Below, piece after piece: positions 35,757 to 44,703 of a stretch of 64,000 nucleotides of DNA. Source of the stretch: Planctomycetota bacterium (GTDB lineage Bacteria; Planctomycetota; UBA8742; UBA2392). The notes under the pieces are model-generated. The model had not been told where the DNA came from. It saw only the letters and a program-made list of their open reading frames with translations, and ran no database searches. Within the stretch, counting starts at the first letter, position 1. Each line of letters opens with the position of its first letter. The position numbers and the translations under genes are program-made. Location: positions 434,001 to 498,000 of the forward strand of contig JAOSKM010000003.1 in NCBI GenBank assembly GCA_027493625.1. The letters run 5' to 3'.

Positions 35757-36026
35757 ATGCCTGAGGCCCGTCAGGACGGCAACGTGGCAACCTACATCTA
35801 CATCTGGAAGAGCGGCGAAGACGAGGCTGCTGTTCAGTACTCGTTCAGCCCGGAAGACGGCCTGGTTGGCGTGATGAGCATCGAGCGCCGCACCGGCGAC
35901 ATGCAGCTGCTTGAGCCCTGTCCGGGCGACGAAACCAACACCTGGTACCAGTGCACCTGCAAGGCCGTCTGGAACCACTGGGCTGTGGGCGGGCTTCCCG
36001 ACAGCACCCAGTACATTTACGGCTAG
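35757..36026 (+). CDS. Small acidic protein, unknown
   Basis: 89 residues, divergent from the GT39-like gene with only 9 bp between the two starts. The sequence has tyrosines and tryptophans spaced like a small beta-sheet (TYIYIWKSGEDEAAVQYSFS, TWYQCTCKAVWNHW) and two cysteines in CTC. There is no signal peptide and no recognised family. The frame stays open beyond the apparent start, so the start is uncertain. Confidence 0.5.
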   Translation: MPEARQDGNVATYIYIWKSGEDEAAVQYSFSPEDGLVGVMSIERRTGDMQLLEPCPGDETNTWYQCTCKAVWNHWAVGGLPDSTQYIYG

Positions 36027-36045
36027 GTGCGCCCTGCGATAAAAG

Positions 36046-37386
36046 GTGGCCATGACTTCCCTGACCCGCTCCTGGTTTGGCTCGCGCACGCCCATCGACG
36101 CCCTGGGGGCGGTGGCGGCAGAGGCGGCCGAGCGCGTGATCGACCTGAAGGGCGAAAAACGCGCGCTGGGCGAAGTCCACCTCGACATCACCTCGCACTT
36201 CTACAGCATCCGCAACGGCAGCCTCAGCGACGGCGACATACTGGTCGGCCCGCGGGTCGAAGGCCGGCGCGTCACGTTCCGCAACGTCAACCTCAATAAC
36301 GTCACGATCCGCTGCGCCGATGAGCTGGCGCTGGAGCTGGTGTTCGAGGGCTGCGGCGAGATCCGCAATTGTCGTATCCAGGCGGAGCAGGTGACGCTGC
36401 TGGAATGCCGCGTCGTCGAAGACACGGTGCTGGACGCACGCGTGCTGATCGTTCGCGACTGCTGGTCGATGCAGGCCGCGAAGTCGATCACGATTCCGGC
36501 CACCGGTGACGTCCGGGTTGAAGCCGGCGCCGCCAACCCGCGCACCAGGCTGCGCAAGCTTGAATTCAAGGGCGGCGGCGGACACCTGTCGTTCAACGGC
36601 GTGTCCGTGCGCGAATGCCTGATCACGGGCAACTTCGCGTCCGTGACCCTTCGGAACGCCGACCTGCAGGATTGCCGCGTCACGGCCGGCGCGTCGGCAT
36701 GGTCCGAAACCTCCGTCAGCCACAAGGGCGCGGACCGCCGCTCAGGCAGCTGGGCCGCCGAGGTACAGGGTGAGCTGAAGCTGAAAGACGTCAGCTTCGA
36801 GGGCATCACCGTGGACAGCGAGGTGATCGCCAACCAGTGCGAAGACCGCAGCAGCGTGGATTTGCAGAACGCCTTCGTTGACAACGAGTGGGAGGTGCTG
36901 CGTGACAACTACTCGGGCACGCTGCTGGCGTTCCACCTGATGTTCCTGCTGGCGTTCATCGCGCCGCTGGTTACCAAGATGGCCATGGCGGCCGGCGCGG
37001 CCGGCCTTTCCGGCCTGGCGCTGAACATCCCGTTCCTCAAGGAACAGAAGTACGAGATGATCCCGGTCTGGGAAGTCCTGCTGTTCGGCTTTTACGGCAT
37101 GGACAGCCTGCTGGGCTGGACCCACGCCACGCTGACGGTGGCGCTGCTGATCTACAACCTGGCGCGCGTCTACCTGACCGTCGGCATCGTCAAGCTGCGC
37201 TCACGCGAGGAACACCTGGCCATGCAGCGCTTCCGCCGCGCGCGCCCGGCCGCGTGGAAGTACCGGCGCAAAATACTGGTGCACAGCTTCATCATGCAGC
37301 CGCTGTTCCTGCTGGCGGTGTTGTCGGCGCTCTGGAAGGTGTGGGACGCGGTCAAGATGCAGATCCCGATTCCTGCCGGCGGCTGA
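36046..37386 (+). CDS. Beta-helix-like N-terminus fused to a four-helix membrane domain, unknown
   Basis: 446 residues from GTG 36046 (or ATG 36052). The first 260 residues are short repeating strands (RRVTFRNVNLNNVTIRCADE, LVFEGCGEIRNCRIQ, LKLKDVSFEGITV) like a polar pentapeptide/beta-helix stack. The end has four transmembrane helices (LLAFHLMFLLAFIAPLVTKM onward) with a basic loop. The layout recalls pentapeptide-repeat membrane proteins. No signal peptide is present, so the helix domain is probably cytoplasmic. Function unknown. Confidence 0.65.
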   Translation: MAMTSLTRSWFGSRTPIDALGAVAAEAAERVIDLKGEKRALGEVHLDITSHFYSIRNGSLSDGDILVGPRVEGRRVTFRNVNLNNVTIRCADELALELVFEGCGEIRNCRIQAEQVTLLECRVVEDTVLDARVLIVRDCWSMQAAKSITIPATGDVRVEAGAANPRTRLRKLEFKGGGGHLSFNGVSVRECLITGNFASVTLRNADLQDCRVTAGASAWSETSVSHKGADRRSGSWAAEVQGELKLKDVSFEGITVDSEVIANQCEDRSSVDLQNAFVDNEWEVLRDNYSGTLLAFHLMFLLAFIAPLVTKMAMAAGAAGLSGLALNIPFLKEQKYEMIPVWEVLLFGFYGMDSLLGWTHATLTVALLIYNLARVYLTVGIVKLRSREEHLAMQRFRRARPAAWKYRRKILVHSFIMQPLFLLAVLSALWKVWDAVKMQIPIPAGG

Positions 37387-37398
37387 ACTCAATGGTCA

Positions 37399-37433
37399 AA
37401 GCAACACGCCGGGGATCCCTCCCCGGCGTGCTT
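37399..37433. terminator. Hairpin between converging genes
   Basis: CACGCCGGGG-ATCCCT-CCCCGGCGTG between the stops of the genes ending at 37386 and 37446; likely bidirectional. Confidence 0.7.
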
Positions 37434-37445
37434 GAGCTGGTGATT

Positions 37446-38276
37446 CTAGTTGCCGCGTCCGCCGCGACCGCCGGGGCCGCCGCCCGGGCCGAAGCGGCCC
37501 TGGCGACCCGCCAGCGCGTCAAGGCTGTTGCTGTCTCCCAGCAGCTCGTTGAAGGTGGTCACCTGGGCTGAAGACAGTTCCGCGCGCACAGCCTCTACTG
37601 CCGCCGTGCTGACGGCCCCCATTTCGGCGCCCCAGTCGAACTCTTCGCCGTTGTCGCGGGCCGTGCGACCGCGTTGCATCACCTCGGCGCGCTTGGCGTC
37701 CTGGTCTTTCAGGATCGTCTCGATGTTCGTCTTCTGGACTTCGGTCAGGGAGAGGTCCGTGGCGAGCTTGTCCACGATCGCCTTGTTGCGCTGGTTGGCC
37801 CATTCCTCCATCTGTTTCTGGCGCTCGGCATCGCGCTCGGCGCGCTGGGCCGCTTCACGCTTCTCGATCGCCGCGGCGACGGCCGCCTCGAACTCCGGCG
37901 TGTTGGCTTCAGGGGCGACCGTCGTGCCGCCACCGGAGTCGTTGGAGGTCACCGTGCCGCCCGAAGCCTTCAGGGCTTCGATCCGGGTGTGCAGATCGCT
38001 GATCTGTTTCTTCAGTTCGGCGTTCTCAGCGCCGGCCTTCTCGGCGTTCTCCACGCGCACCTGCAACGTGCCGAGTTCGGCGCGAAGCCTGCTGATTTCG
38101 TCCGCTTGCCTCTTCAGGTCGGCGCTGTGGTCGGTGCCGCCGTCCAGGTCCAGCGCAGCCACTTCAACCTTGGCCGGGGCGGGCTGCTGGCCGGCGTACT
38201 GTACCGCCACGTAGCCGCCTCCCGCGCCTGCCACCACCGATGCCAGGACCGCCGCGATCAACCATGCTGATTTCAT
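37446..38276 (-). CDS. Secreted coiled-coil protein, Spy/LTXXQ-like region
   Basis: 276 residues. A single N-terminal membrane helix or signal (AWLIAAVLASVVAGAGGGYVA) is followed by a leucine-zipper-like coiled coil (residues about 55-100), a charged helical domain (LATDLSLTEVQKTNIETILK, echoing the LTxxQ motif of Spy-type periplasmic proteins) and a glycine-rich tail. It follows the sigma/anti-sigma pair on the same strand, which suggests it belongs to the same envelope-stress unit. Confidence 0.7.
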   Translation of the reverse strand: MKSAWLIAAVLASVVAGAGGGYVAVQYAGQQPAPAKVEVAALDLDGGTDHSADLKRQADEISRLRAELGTLQVRVENAEKAGAENAELKKQISDLHTRIEALKASGGTVTSNDSGGGTTVAPEANTPEFEAAVAAAIEKREAAQRAERDAERQKQMEEWANQRNKAIVDKLATDLSLTEVQKTNIETILKDQDAKRAEVMQRGRTARDNGEEFDWGAEMGAVSTAAVEAVRAELSSAQVTTFNELLGDSNSLDALAGRQGRFGPGGGPGGRGGRGN

Positions 38277-38292
38277 CTTCTCTCCTTGGGCG

Positions 38293-39117
38293 CTACTCGC
38301 GCGTTACATTGATCCAGTTTGTCCAGACGTCGAGGTCCGTCTCGTCCCGGAATTCTGACCTCGGCGCCCAGTCCTCGGGGGCCGCACTGACGATCCCCGT
38401 CCCTTCCATCCGCCCGCGCTGCTTTTCATTCAGCAGCTCGGCCAGCTTCTTCTCCGTCTCGTTCGCCAGCTCCGCGAACCTGTCGTGCATGCGCGGGTCG
38501 CGCCGGTGATGGCGCCGCCCCGTGTAGACCTCGCCGATCAGCTCCTCGGCCTGCTTACCCGTCTCGCTCAGCAGTTCGCGCACGGCCTTCTCCTGCTCGC
38601 TGCTCAGGTTCAACTCGCGGCGCAGGCGCTCGACTGTGGCTTCCTGCTCTTCGGCGTAATGGCGGCGCATGTGCTCGATGTGGCGCTGCCGCCATTCCTC
38701 GCGTTCGCGCGATTCACGGGCGTCGAGCTGCGCCGTCACCACCTGCTCCAGGGCCGCGCCGTAGTCCGGTCGGCCGGCTTCCAGCGCCGCGACCTCGGCC
38801 TGCAGATCGACCAGCTGTGCCGCCGCGGAGTCGCGCTCCAGGGCTGCAACCTGCGTTTCCAGCGCTTTCACCTCAGCGGCAAGCTGCGCCACGGGATCGA
38901 GGGCCGGGGCGGGTGCCGGCCGGGCAACCAGCGCTGCCGCCACGCCGGCAAACACCGCCAGCAGCACCAGCGCCGCCGCACGCAGGAACACACGCCAGGG
39001 CGCCGGCGCGGAGGCGACCGCACCGTGCGCCCCCACGTATTCCAGCACCCTGGCGCGGGCCCCTGCGGGCACATCCGGCCTGGCATTGCGGATCAGGTTG
39101 TCGAAATCGTCGTTCAT
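38293..39117 (-). CDS. Probable anti-sigma factor with membrane helix and Spy-like C-terminus
   Basis: 274 residues from ATG 39117. A short cytoplasmic start (DDFDNLIRNARPDVPAGARA) is followed by one transmembrane helix (about 47-67) and a periplasmic coiled coil with the segment LRRELNLSSEQEKAVRELL, which is Spy/CpxP-like. It sits 32 bp downstream of an ECF sigma gene, the usual place of an anti-sigma factor. No zinc motif (HxxxCxxC) is seen, so the call rests on context and topology. Confidence 0.7.
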   Translation of the reverse strand: MNDDFDNLIRNARPDVPAGARARVLEYVGAHGAVASAPAPWRVFLRAAALVLLAVFAGVAAALVARPAPAPALDPVAQLAAEVKALETQVAALERDSAAAQLVDLQAEVAALEAGRPDYGAALEQVVTAQLDARESREREEWRQRHIEHMRRHYAEEQEATVERLRRELNLSSEQEKAVRELLSETGKQAEELIGEVYTGRRHHRRDPRMHDRFAELANETEKKLAELLNEKQRGRMEGTGIVSAAPEDWAPRSEFRDETDLDVWTNWINVTRE

Positions 39118-39149
39118 GTCTGCTTGCGCGGGCGCCGCACGCTGCGCCC

Positions 39150-39695
39150 CTACTGTAACTCCTGCCAGAGCTGCCTGAACTTCTCGCGCGCGCGGTACAG
39201 CCGGGACTTCACGGTCCCTTCCGGCAACCCCAGCGCCTTGCCGATTTCCGCGACGCTCATGCCTTCCCACAGGTCCAGCAGCAGCGGCTGGCGAAACTCC
39301 TCGGGCATGCGGCGCAGTGCCTCATGCACCAGTTCATTGCGTTCGCGCCCTTCACCGGGATCCTCGCTGGGTTCAGGCCCCAGGCTGACCGGCCTGCGGT
39401 TGCGCCCCCACCAGCGTTTGACCTCGTTGGAGGCGATGCTGCAGGCCCACGCGTAAAAGCCCGAACGCCCCTCGAAAGTTTTCAAGCTGCGCGAGATCCG
39501 CAGCCAGGTTTCCTGGGCTACGTCCTCCGCGGCGGCCGAATCGCGCCCCAGCAGCAGCGCGATCTGGCGGAACACGGCGTCGTGGTAACGCTCAAACAAC
39601 GCCCGGAACTCATCGCTCTGCGACGCGCTGCCGGGGCCTGGCTGCAGGTTTTCATTCAAGCCCCGGCCCGGCATCCGTTTTCCAGTTCCGTCCAA
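39150..39695 (-). CDS. ECF-type RNA polymerase sigma factor
   Basis: 181 residues. Region 2 (FRALFERYHDAVFRQIALLL, AEDVAQETWLRISRSL, GFYAWACSIASNEVKRWW) and region 4 (LLLDLWEGMSVAEIGKALGL, PEGTVKSRLYRAREKFRQLW) are complete. It heads a three-gene run with a probable anti-sigma factor and a Spy-like coiled-coil protein, which suggests response to envelope stress. Confidence 0.92.
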   Translation of the reverse strand: MDGTGKRMPGRGLNENLQPGPGSASQSDEFRALFERYHDAVFRQIALLLGRDSAAAEDVAQETWLRISRSLKTFEGRSGFYAWACSIASNEVKRWWGRNRRPVSLGPEPSEDPGEGRERNELVHEALRRMPEEFRQPLLLDLWEGMSVAEIGKALGLPEGTVKSRLYRAREKFRQLWQELQ

Positions 39696-39795
39696 GAGAC
39701 CCGCCCTTTACGCCCCCGGTTCCCCGCCCGGGCAGTTTTTTTCTGCCTCCCATTCACGCTGGCGGGAAGCAGCCTTCCTGCTTACCATCAGGTCC

Positions 39796-40104
39796 ATGGC
39801 GGACGAGGCCGCACAACTGTACCAGAAGCTGGTGAAAGAATTCGGCATGCCCGAATGCCCGACCCTGATGAACATGGGCCACGTCTGGTACGAAACGCCT
39901 GAAGAACTGGGCGGCGACCCCGACTCGCCCATCAGCACCGCGGTGTTCAGGCCGCTGTCGAACCAGGCCGCCGCGCAGAAGATGGCCGACCATGCCTCAA
40001 GCTGGCTGGCAAGCTTCGTCCGGAATGAGCCCTCGGCCCCGGCCACAGAGCCCGTGGCGCGGCTGCAGCAGATCATCAAGCTGGCCGGATCACGGCGCAG
40101 GTAA
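39796..40104 (+). CDS. Small soluble protein, unknown
   Basis: 102 residues starting MADEAAQLYQKLVKEFGMPE, helical and with conserved-looking MNMGHVWYETPEELGGD, then an alanine-rich C-terminal helix. It is divergent from the sigma-factor gene (100 bp between starts). No family recognised; the start is the first ATG after the upstream stop. Confidence 0.55.
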   Translation: MADEAAQLYQKLVKEFGMPECPTLMNMGHVWYETPEELGGDPDSPISTAVFRPLSNQAAAQKMADHASSWLASFVRNEPSAPATEPVARLQQIIKLAGSRRR

Positions 40105-40128
40105 GCGCGATTACTCCGCGGACAGCAA

Positions 40129-40150
40129 ACGGCGGCCAATTCGGCCGCCG
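40129..40150. terminator. Hairpin between converging genes
   Basis: CGGCGGCC-AATT-GGCCGCCG; no T-run, so function is uncertain. Confidence 0.35.
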
Positions 40151-40180
40151 CTGTGCTTTGAAGCGTAGGTGTTGCGGGCA

Positions 40181-42093
40181 TCACTTGTTCTTGCCGTTGT
40201 TGCCCTTCTCTTCTTTTTCTTTCTCTTCCTTCTCCTGCTTTTCCCGCTCTTCCTTTTCTTTCTTTTCGCGCTTGGCCTGTTCCTCTTTCTGCGTCTTTTC
40301 CTGCTCTTCTTTGGCCTTGCGCTCGGCTTCTTCTTTCTCGCGCTTCTCCTTCTCGTCGCGTTCCTTCTTCTCCCGCTCGGCCTTTTCCTTCTCGGCCTTC
40401 TCGCGTTCTTCCTTCGCCTTGCGTTCGGCTTCTTCCTTCTCGCGCTTCTCTTTCTCGTCGCGTTCCTTCTTCTCGCGTTCAGCCTTTTCCTTCTCGGCTT
40501 TCTCTCGCTCTTCCTTCGCCTTGCGTTCGGCTTCTTCCTTCTCGCGCTTCTCTTTCTCTTCGCGCTCCTTCTTCTCGCGTTCAGCCTTCTCCTTCTCGGC
40601 TTTCTCGCGCTCTTCCTTCGCCTTGCGTTCGGCTTCTTCCTTCTCGCGCTTGTCTTTCTCTTCGCGCTCCTTCTTCTCGCGTTCAGCCTTTTTCCTTCTC
40701 GGCTTTCTCGCGCTCTTCCTTCGCCTTGCGTTCGGCTTCTTCCTTCTCGCGCTTTTCTTTCTCTTCGCGCTCCTTCTTCTCGCGTTCAGCCTTTTCCTTC
40801 TCGGCTTTCTCTCGCTCTTCCTTCGCCTTCTTTTCCTTCTCTTCCCGTTCCTTCTTCTCGCGTGCGGCCTTCTCCTTCTCCGCCTTCTCGCGTTCTTCCT
40901 TCTCCTTCTTTTCCTTCTCTTCCCGTTCCTTCTTCTCGCGCTCGGCCTTTTCCTTCTCAGCCTTCTCGCGTTCTTCCTTCTCCTTCTTTTCCTTCTCTTC
41001 CCGTTCCTTCTTCTCCCGCTCAGCCTTCTCCTTCTCAGCCTTTTCGCGCGCTTCCTTGTCCTTCTTCTCTTTCTCCTCGCGTTCAGCCTTCTCCTTCTCG
41101 GCTTTCTCGCGCTCTTCTTTGGCCTTGCGCTCGGCTTCTTCTTTCTCGCGCTTCTCTTTCTCTTCCCGTTCCTTCTTCTCGCGTTCGGCTTTCTCCTTCT
41201 CGGCCTTCTCGCGCTCTTCCTGGTCTCCGTTGTTCTTCGGCTTCTTCACTCTGGGGCGGTACACGTACACGAGTTCGCCGTCGTCGCGGTTCTCCGGACG
41301 GCTCTTCTCGTCCCGCTCGTCCTTGAACTTCCGCCGCGGCGGCTTCTGGCCGCTGAATTCCTCGGCCTCTTCGAAGCGGATCGCCCGGTTCATCGGCCGT
41401 CCACGCTCTGCCGTCAGGCAGCCTCGCACGCCGGCGCGGCGCAGCAGGGCCTTGGTCTGGCGGGTGTTCTCCGCGTAGCGGTGCAGGTTGCGCTGGCCGA
41501 AGCGGTTGCAGGTCACGAACACCCAGCAGTATTCGTGGATCTCGACCTCCCAGACCACGCCGCCGGTGCGGCAGCCATCGCGGTCGTCCCAGATGATGGT
41601 CGGGGGCAAGGCCGCCCAGCCCACGTAGCCGCCGCCTTCGCACCACACCACCCAGCCGCCGCTCCACTCGTAGCCGGGTACCCAGTGCCAGCGGCCGTTG
41701 GTGTAGACCCAGCGGCCGTAGTGCTCACAGGCCCAGCCCCACGAGTAGTAGCTGACCCAGTACCAGCCGCACTCGTCGATCCAGACCCAGTGGCCGTGGT
41801 GGTAGGGTCGCCAGTCGTCTTCAACGTCGCTGGGGTACCAGCAGTCGCCGTAGCCCTCGAGGTAGACCCAGGTGCCGTGGGGCGACAGGGAATCGTGGAA
41901 GTGGGAAAACTCGACCTCGACCACCACGGTTTCCGGCTGCGGCTCGGGTTCCGGGTTCGGGCTCGGGTTCCGGCTCGGGCGTGGTTTCGTAGTGATGCTC
42001 GTGCACCACGACAGTACGGCTGGAGCAGGCGGCGATCAGCGCCAGGGCGCCCAGCGCCATCCCGGCGAATGTGAGGTGGAAGAGGCGTTTCAT
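40181..42093 (-). CDS. DUF6600-like lipoprotein with a very long KEKE-type repeat tail (two one-base frameshifts)
   Basis: About 636 residues after correcting one extra base near 41951 and one in the T5 run at 40689-40693 (other repeat units have T4). A lipoprotein signal (LIAAC) and a Glu-Pro linker precede a Trp/Tyr-rich domain (GTWVYLEGYG, HGHWVWIDECGWYWVS, YGRWVYTNGRWHWVPGYEW) that matches DUF6600-type domains. A basic segment with KPKNN follows, then over 300 residues built almost only of K, E, R and A in heptad-like units (EKAEREKKEREEKEK). The tail should form one very long charged helix, reaching from the outer membrane into periplasm or outside. Confidence 0.75.
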
Positions 42094-42571
42094 GGGCACT
42101 CCTTGTGTTCCGCGTAACGCACGGCCGCGGGGGTTAGACCAGTCCCGGCCGGGTAGGATGCAAGCATCGTGCCAGCCAGGGAGGGCACAGGATAGCACCC
42201 CAAAGCGCCAGTTTTCGGCCATTCGCCACGAAATCAGCAAGCCCAACCGCCAGAAAACCGGCAGCAGTGCCGGATATCCGTACGAACCGGGCAAACAACG
42301 GCCGGGATCACCGAAGGCGAAAGGGCCGGGGATTGGCGCAGGGAACGTCTCGAAATCATGCATGGCAAGTCCGGGTGCCCACGGGATTCGAGTAATCCTG
42401 GTGCGACAATCGCTTCGATGTCCACTGCTTGCTCGCCGACCTGCACACGCCCGATCCCCAGCCCTTGCGGGCTGGGCTTGGATTTGATGCCGAATTGCAC
42501 CCTTTCCCTTAAGTACCCCGCGCTGGGGTGCCGATCTTTGGTTGGCAGCTTCATTTAACCGGAGATCTCTC
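42094..42571. other. Gene-free stretch before the MamK-like gene
   Basis: 478 bp with no convincing coding frame or recognised RNA. It contains a small hairpin CCCAGCCCTTGCGGGCTGGG (about 42458-42477) and GC-rich hairpins, so it may be the long leader of the MamK-like gene. Confidence 0.4.
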
Positions 42572-43663
42572 ATGCAGCCTTCCGCCAATGCTCCCGCTTC
42601 CAAGCCTGCTGACGGCGTGCTTTACGTCGGCATCGACCTGGGCACCTCCCACGCCGCCATCGCCGCTTCCAACGGCGTGCGCACGGCCGTGGACTCCATC
42701 GTGGCCTACCCGCGCGACGTGATCTCCATGAAGGCGCTGGGGCGCGACAAGCTGTTCGGCGCGGACGCCTGGCGCCACAAGCACTCCTGCGACGTCTACC
42801 GCCCCATGGAAAAGGGCGCCGTCAAGTACCGCGACCTCGACACCACACTCAACCGCGACGCCGCCAAGACCAAACAGGCCGTGCGCGACCTGCTGGAACA
42901 CGTGGTGGCCAAGGCCAACCCCAGGGCCGACGAGCTGGTGTACGGCGTGATCGGCGCGCCCGCACAGGCCAGCATCCACAGCCAGAAACTGCTGCTTGAG
43001 GCCGCCCGCGGCATCCTCGACTGCGTGATGATCTGCAGCGAGCCCTTCGCGGTGGCCTACGGCCTGCAGTTCCTGGAAGACACCGTGGTGATCGACATCG
43101 GCGCCGGCACCACCGACCTTTGCCGCATGCACGGCAGCCTGCCCGCGCCCGAAGACCAGCGCACGGTAAGCGCCGCCGGCGACGCCGTGGACCGCAAGCT
43201 GTTCGAGCTGATGAAGGAAGCCTGCCCGGGCGCCAGCTTCACGATCAACATGCTGAAGCAGATCAAGGAAAAGCACGCCGCCCTGGCCCGCGTGGATGAG
43301 CCGGTGATCGTGACCCTGCCGGTGAACGGCATCCCCACCGAGTTCGACATCACGGACGTGATCAAGCAGGCCGTGGAGAGCATCGTACCGGAGATCGTGG
43401 GCGGGCTGCACGAGCTGATCGCGGACTACGACCCGGAATTCCAGGCCAACATGCGCAACCACGTGCTGCTTGCCGGCGGCGGCAGCCAGATCATCGGGCT
43501 GGACAAGGCGATCGAGCGCAAGCTGCAGCAGCTGGGCGGCGGCAAGGTGGCCAAGGTGACCGAGCCGGTGTACGCGGGGGCGAACGGGGCTTTGAGCCTT
43601 GCGAAAGACATGCCGGCCGAGTTCTGGCAGCAGTTGATTGCGGAAGAAGCAGCCGCGAGCTGA
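42572..43663 (+). CDS. MamK-like bacterial actin homologue
   Basis: 363 residues from ATG 42572 with GGAG seven bases upstream. Actin-fold ATPase motifs: phosphate 1 GIDLGTSHAAIAASNG (from residue 20), phosphate 2 VVIDIGAGTTDL (172-183) and adenosine LLAGGGSQIIGL (about 300-311). The whole protein follows MamK in order: YPRDVI, LGRDKLFG, VIGAPAQAS, SEPFAVAYGL, EDQRTVSAAGDAVD and a C-terminal ALSLAKDMPAEFWQQL that matches the MamK ending. MamK forms filaments that position magnetosomes. No mam/mms genes are near, so here it probably organises something else. The gene's last 50 bp and terminator are duplicated. Confidence 0.9.
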   Translation: MQPSANAPASKPADGVLYVGIDLGTSHAAIAASNGVRTAVDSIVAYPRDVISMKALGRDKLFGADAWRHKHSCDVYRPMEKGAVKYRDLDTTLNRDAAKTKQAVRDLLEHVVAKANPRADELVYGVIGAPAQASIHSQKLLLEAARGILDCVMICSEPFAVAYGLQFLEDTVVIDIGAGTTDLCRMHGSLPAPEDQRTVSAAGDAVDRKLFELMKEACPGASFTINMLKQIKEKHAALARVDEPVIVTLPVNGIPTEFDITDVIKQAVESIVPEIVGGLHELIADYDPEFQANMRNHVLLAGGGSQIIGLDKAIERKLQQLGGGKVAKVTEPVYAGANGALSLAKDMPAEFWQQLIAEEAAAS

Positions 43664-43870
43664 TTTGCCCGTGATGTATCGAGACCTTCTCTTATCGGGG
43701 CCAAAGCAATGCTTTGGCCCCGATACGTTTGCTGCGCAAACGCCGGCCGAGTTCTGGCAGCAGCTGATTGCGGAAGAAGCAGCCGCGAGCTGATTTGCCC
43801 GCGATGTACCGAGACCTTCTCTTATCAGGGCCAAAGCAATGCTTTGGCCCTGATACATTTGCCGCGCGGC
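43611..43870 (+). repeat. 130-bp tandem duplication of the 3' end of the MamK-like gene
   Basis: The 130 bp from 43611 recurs from 43741 with only a few substitutions, covering the last 17 codons, the stop and the hairpin GGGCCAAAGC/GCTTTGGCCC. The hairpins (43697-43721 and 43827-43851) are probably terminators; the second has compensating changes at its base (A-T for G-C). Confidence 0.93.
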
Positions 43871-43881
43871 ATTGGCTGCCA

Positions 43882-44609
43882 TCACGCGTTTGCGGTGGCC
43901 CGTGCCGCGGCCACGAAGGCCGCGAACAGCTTCTGCATGTGGGTGTCGCCCTGCATGCGCTCCGGATGCCACTGCACGCCGACCCGGAACGGGTGATCCG
44001 TGAACTCCAGTGCCTCCGCCACGCCGTCCGGTGCGTGCGCCGTGATGCGCAGGCGCGGGCCCACGCTTTCCACGGCCTGGTGGTGCAGCGAGTTGACTTC
44101 GAGGCGCGTGACGCCCAGGGCGTTGGCCAGCAGCGTGCCCTCTTCGACCTCGATCGTGTGGCGCGACTCCCCCTCAAGGCCCGCGCGGTGCACCACCGGC
44201 TCGTGCGGCAGGTCCTGGATCAGCGCACCGCCGCTGAAGATCGCCGCCAGCTGCATGCCGCCGCACACGGCCAGCACCGGCAGCTCGGTTTCGTCGTACA
44301 GCACTCGCACGAACTCGCGGTCGAAGGCCGCGCGCTCGGCCGTGACGGGCTTGTCCGTGGGCAGCACGGGCTTGCCGTACCAGGTTGAGGGGTAGTCGTC
44401 GGCGCCGATCGTGACGACCCCCGCACCAGTTTCAGCAGCGGCCTGATATCATCGACGTGCGGCACGATGGGAATCACCAGCGGCGTGCCCCCGGCGGCAA
44501 TCACCGCCTGGCAGTACTGGGGATAGAGTTTGAGGTAGCTGCGGTCGCGGTCAGGCGCCGGGAAGTGGCGGACGTGGTCCGTGCAGATGCCGATCAGGGG
44601 CTTACTCAT
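43882..44609 (-). CDS. Peptidase C26 / gamma-glutamyl-GABA hydrolase-like amidotransferase (one-base frameshift)
   Basis: About 242 residues after adding one G to the G5 run near 44422. N-terminal part PLIGICTDHVR and QAVIAAGGTPLVIP joins in the second frame VVTIGADDYPSTW, VLAVCGGMQLAAIFSGG with the nucleophile Cys, and GVQWHPERM with the catalytic His. This is the PuuD/YcjL class I glutamine amidotransferase-like hydrolase. Both halves are well conserved, so the frameshift is probably a sequence error. Confidence 0.85.
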
Positions 44610-44703
44610 GGGGCCTCGCTGACTTTTCAAGATATCCGTTTTCGGGCTGGCGGCCCAGCCATCCATCGGTACCATCCCGCCCCGAACTGCAACCGAACCC
44701 ACC

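Noticed and set aside
40158-42074. A 638-codon plus-strand frame rich in Ser, Phe and Leu.
   Set aside because: It is the antisense of the KEKE repeat (GAA/AAG codons read backwards as TTC/CTT).
42094-42571. A riboswitch or hidden gene upstream of the MamK-like gene.
   Set aside because: No conserved riboswitch core and no frame with family-like sequence could be found.
42572-44609. Magnetosome gene island.
   Set aside because: Only a MamK-like gene is present; no MamA, MamB, MamM, MamE or similar proteins are recognisable.
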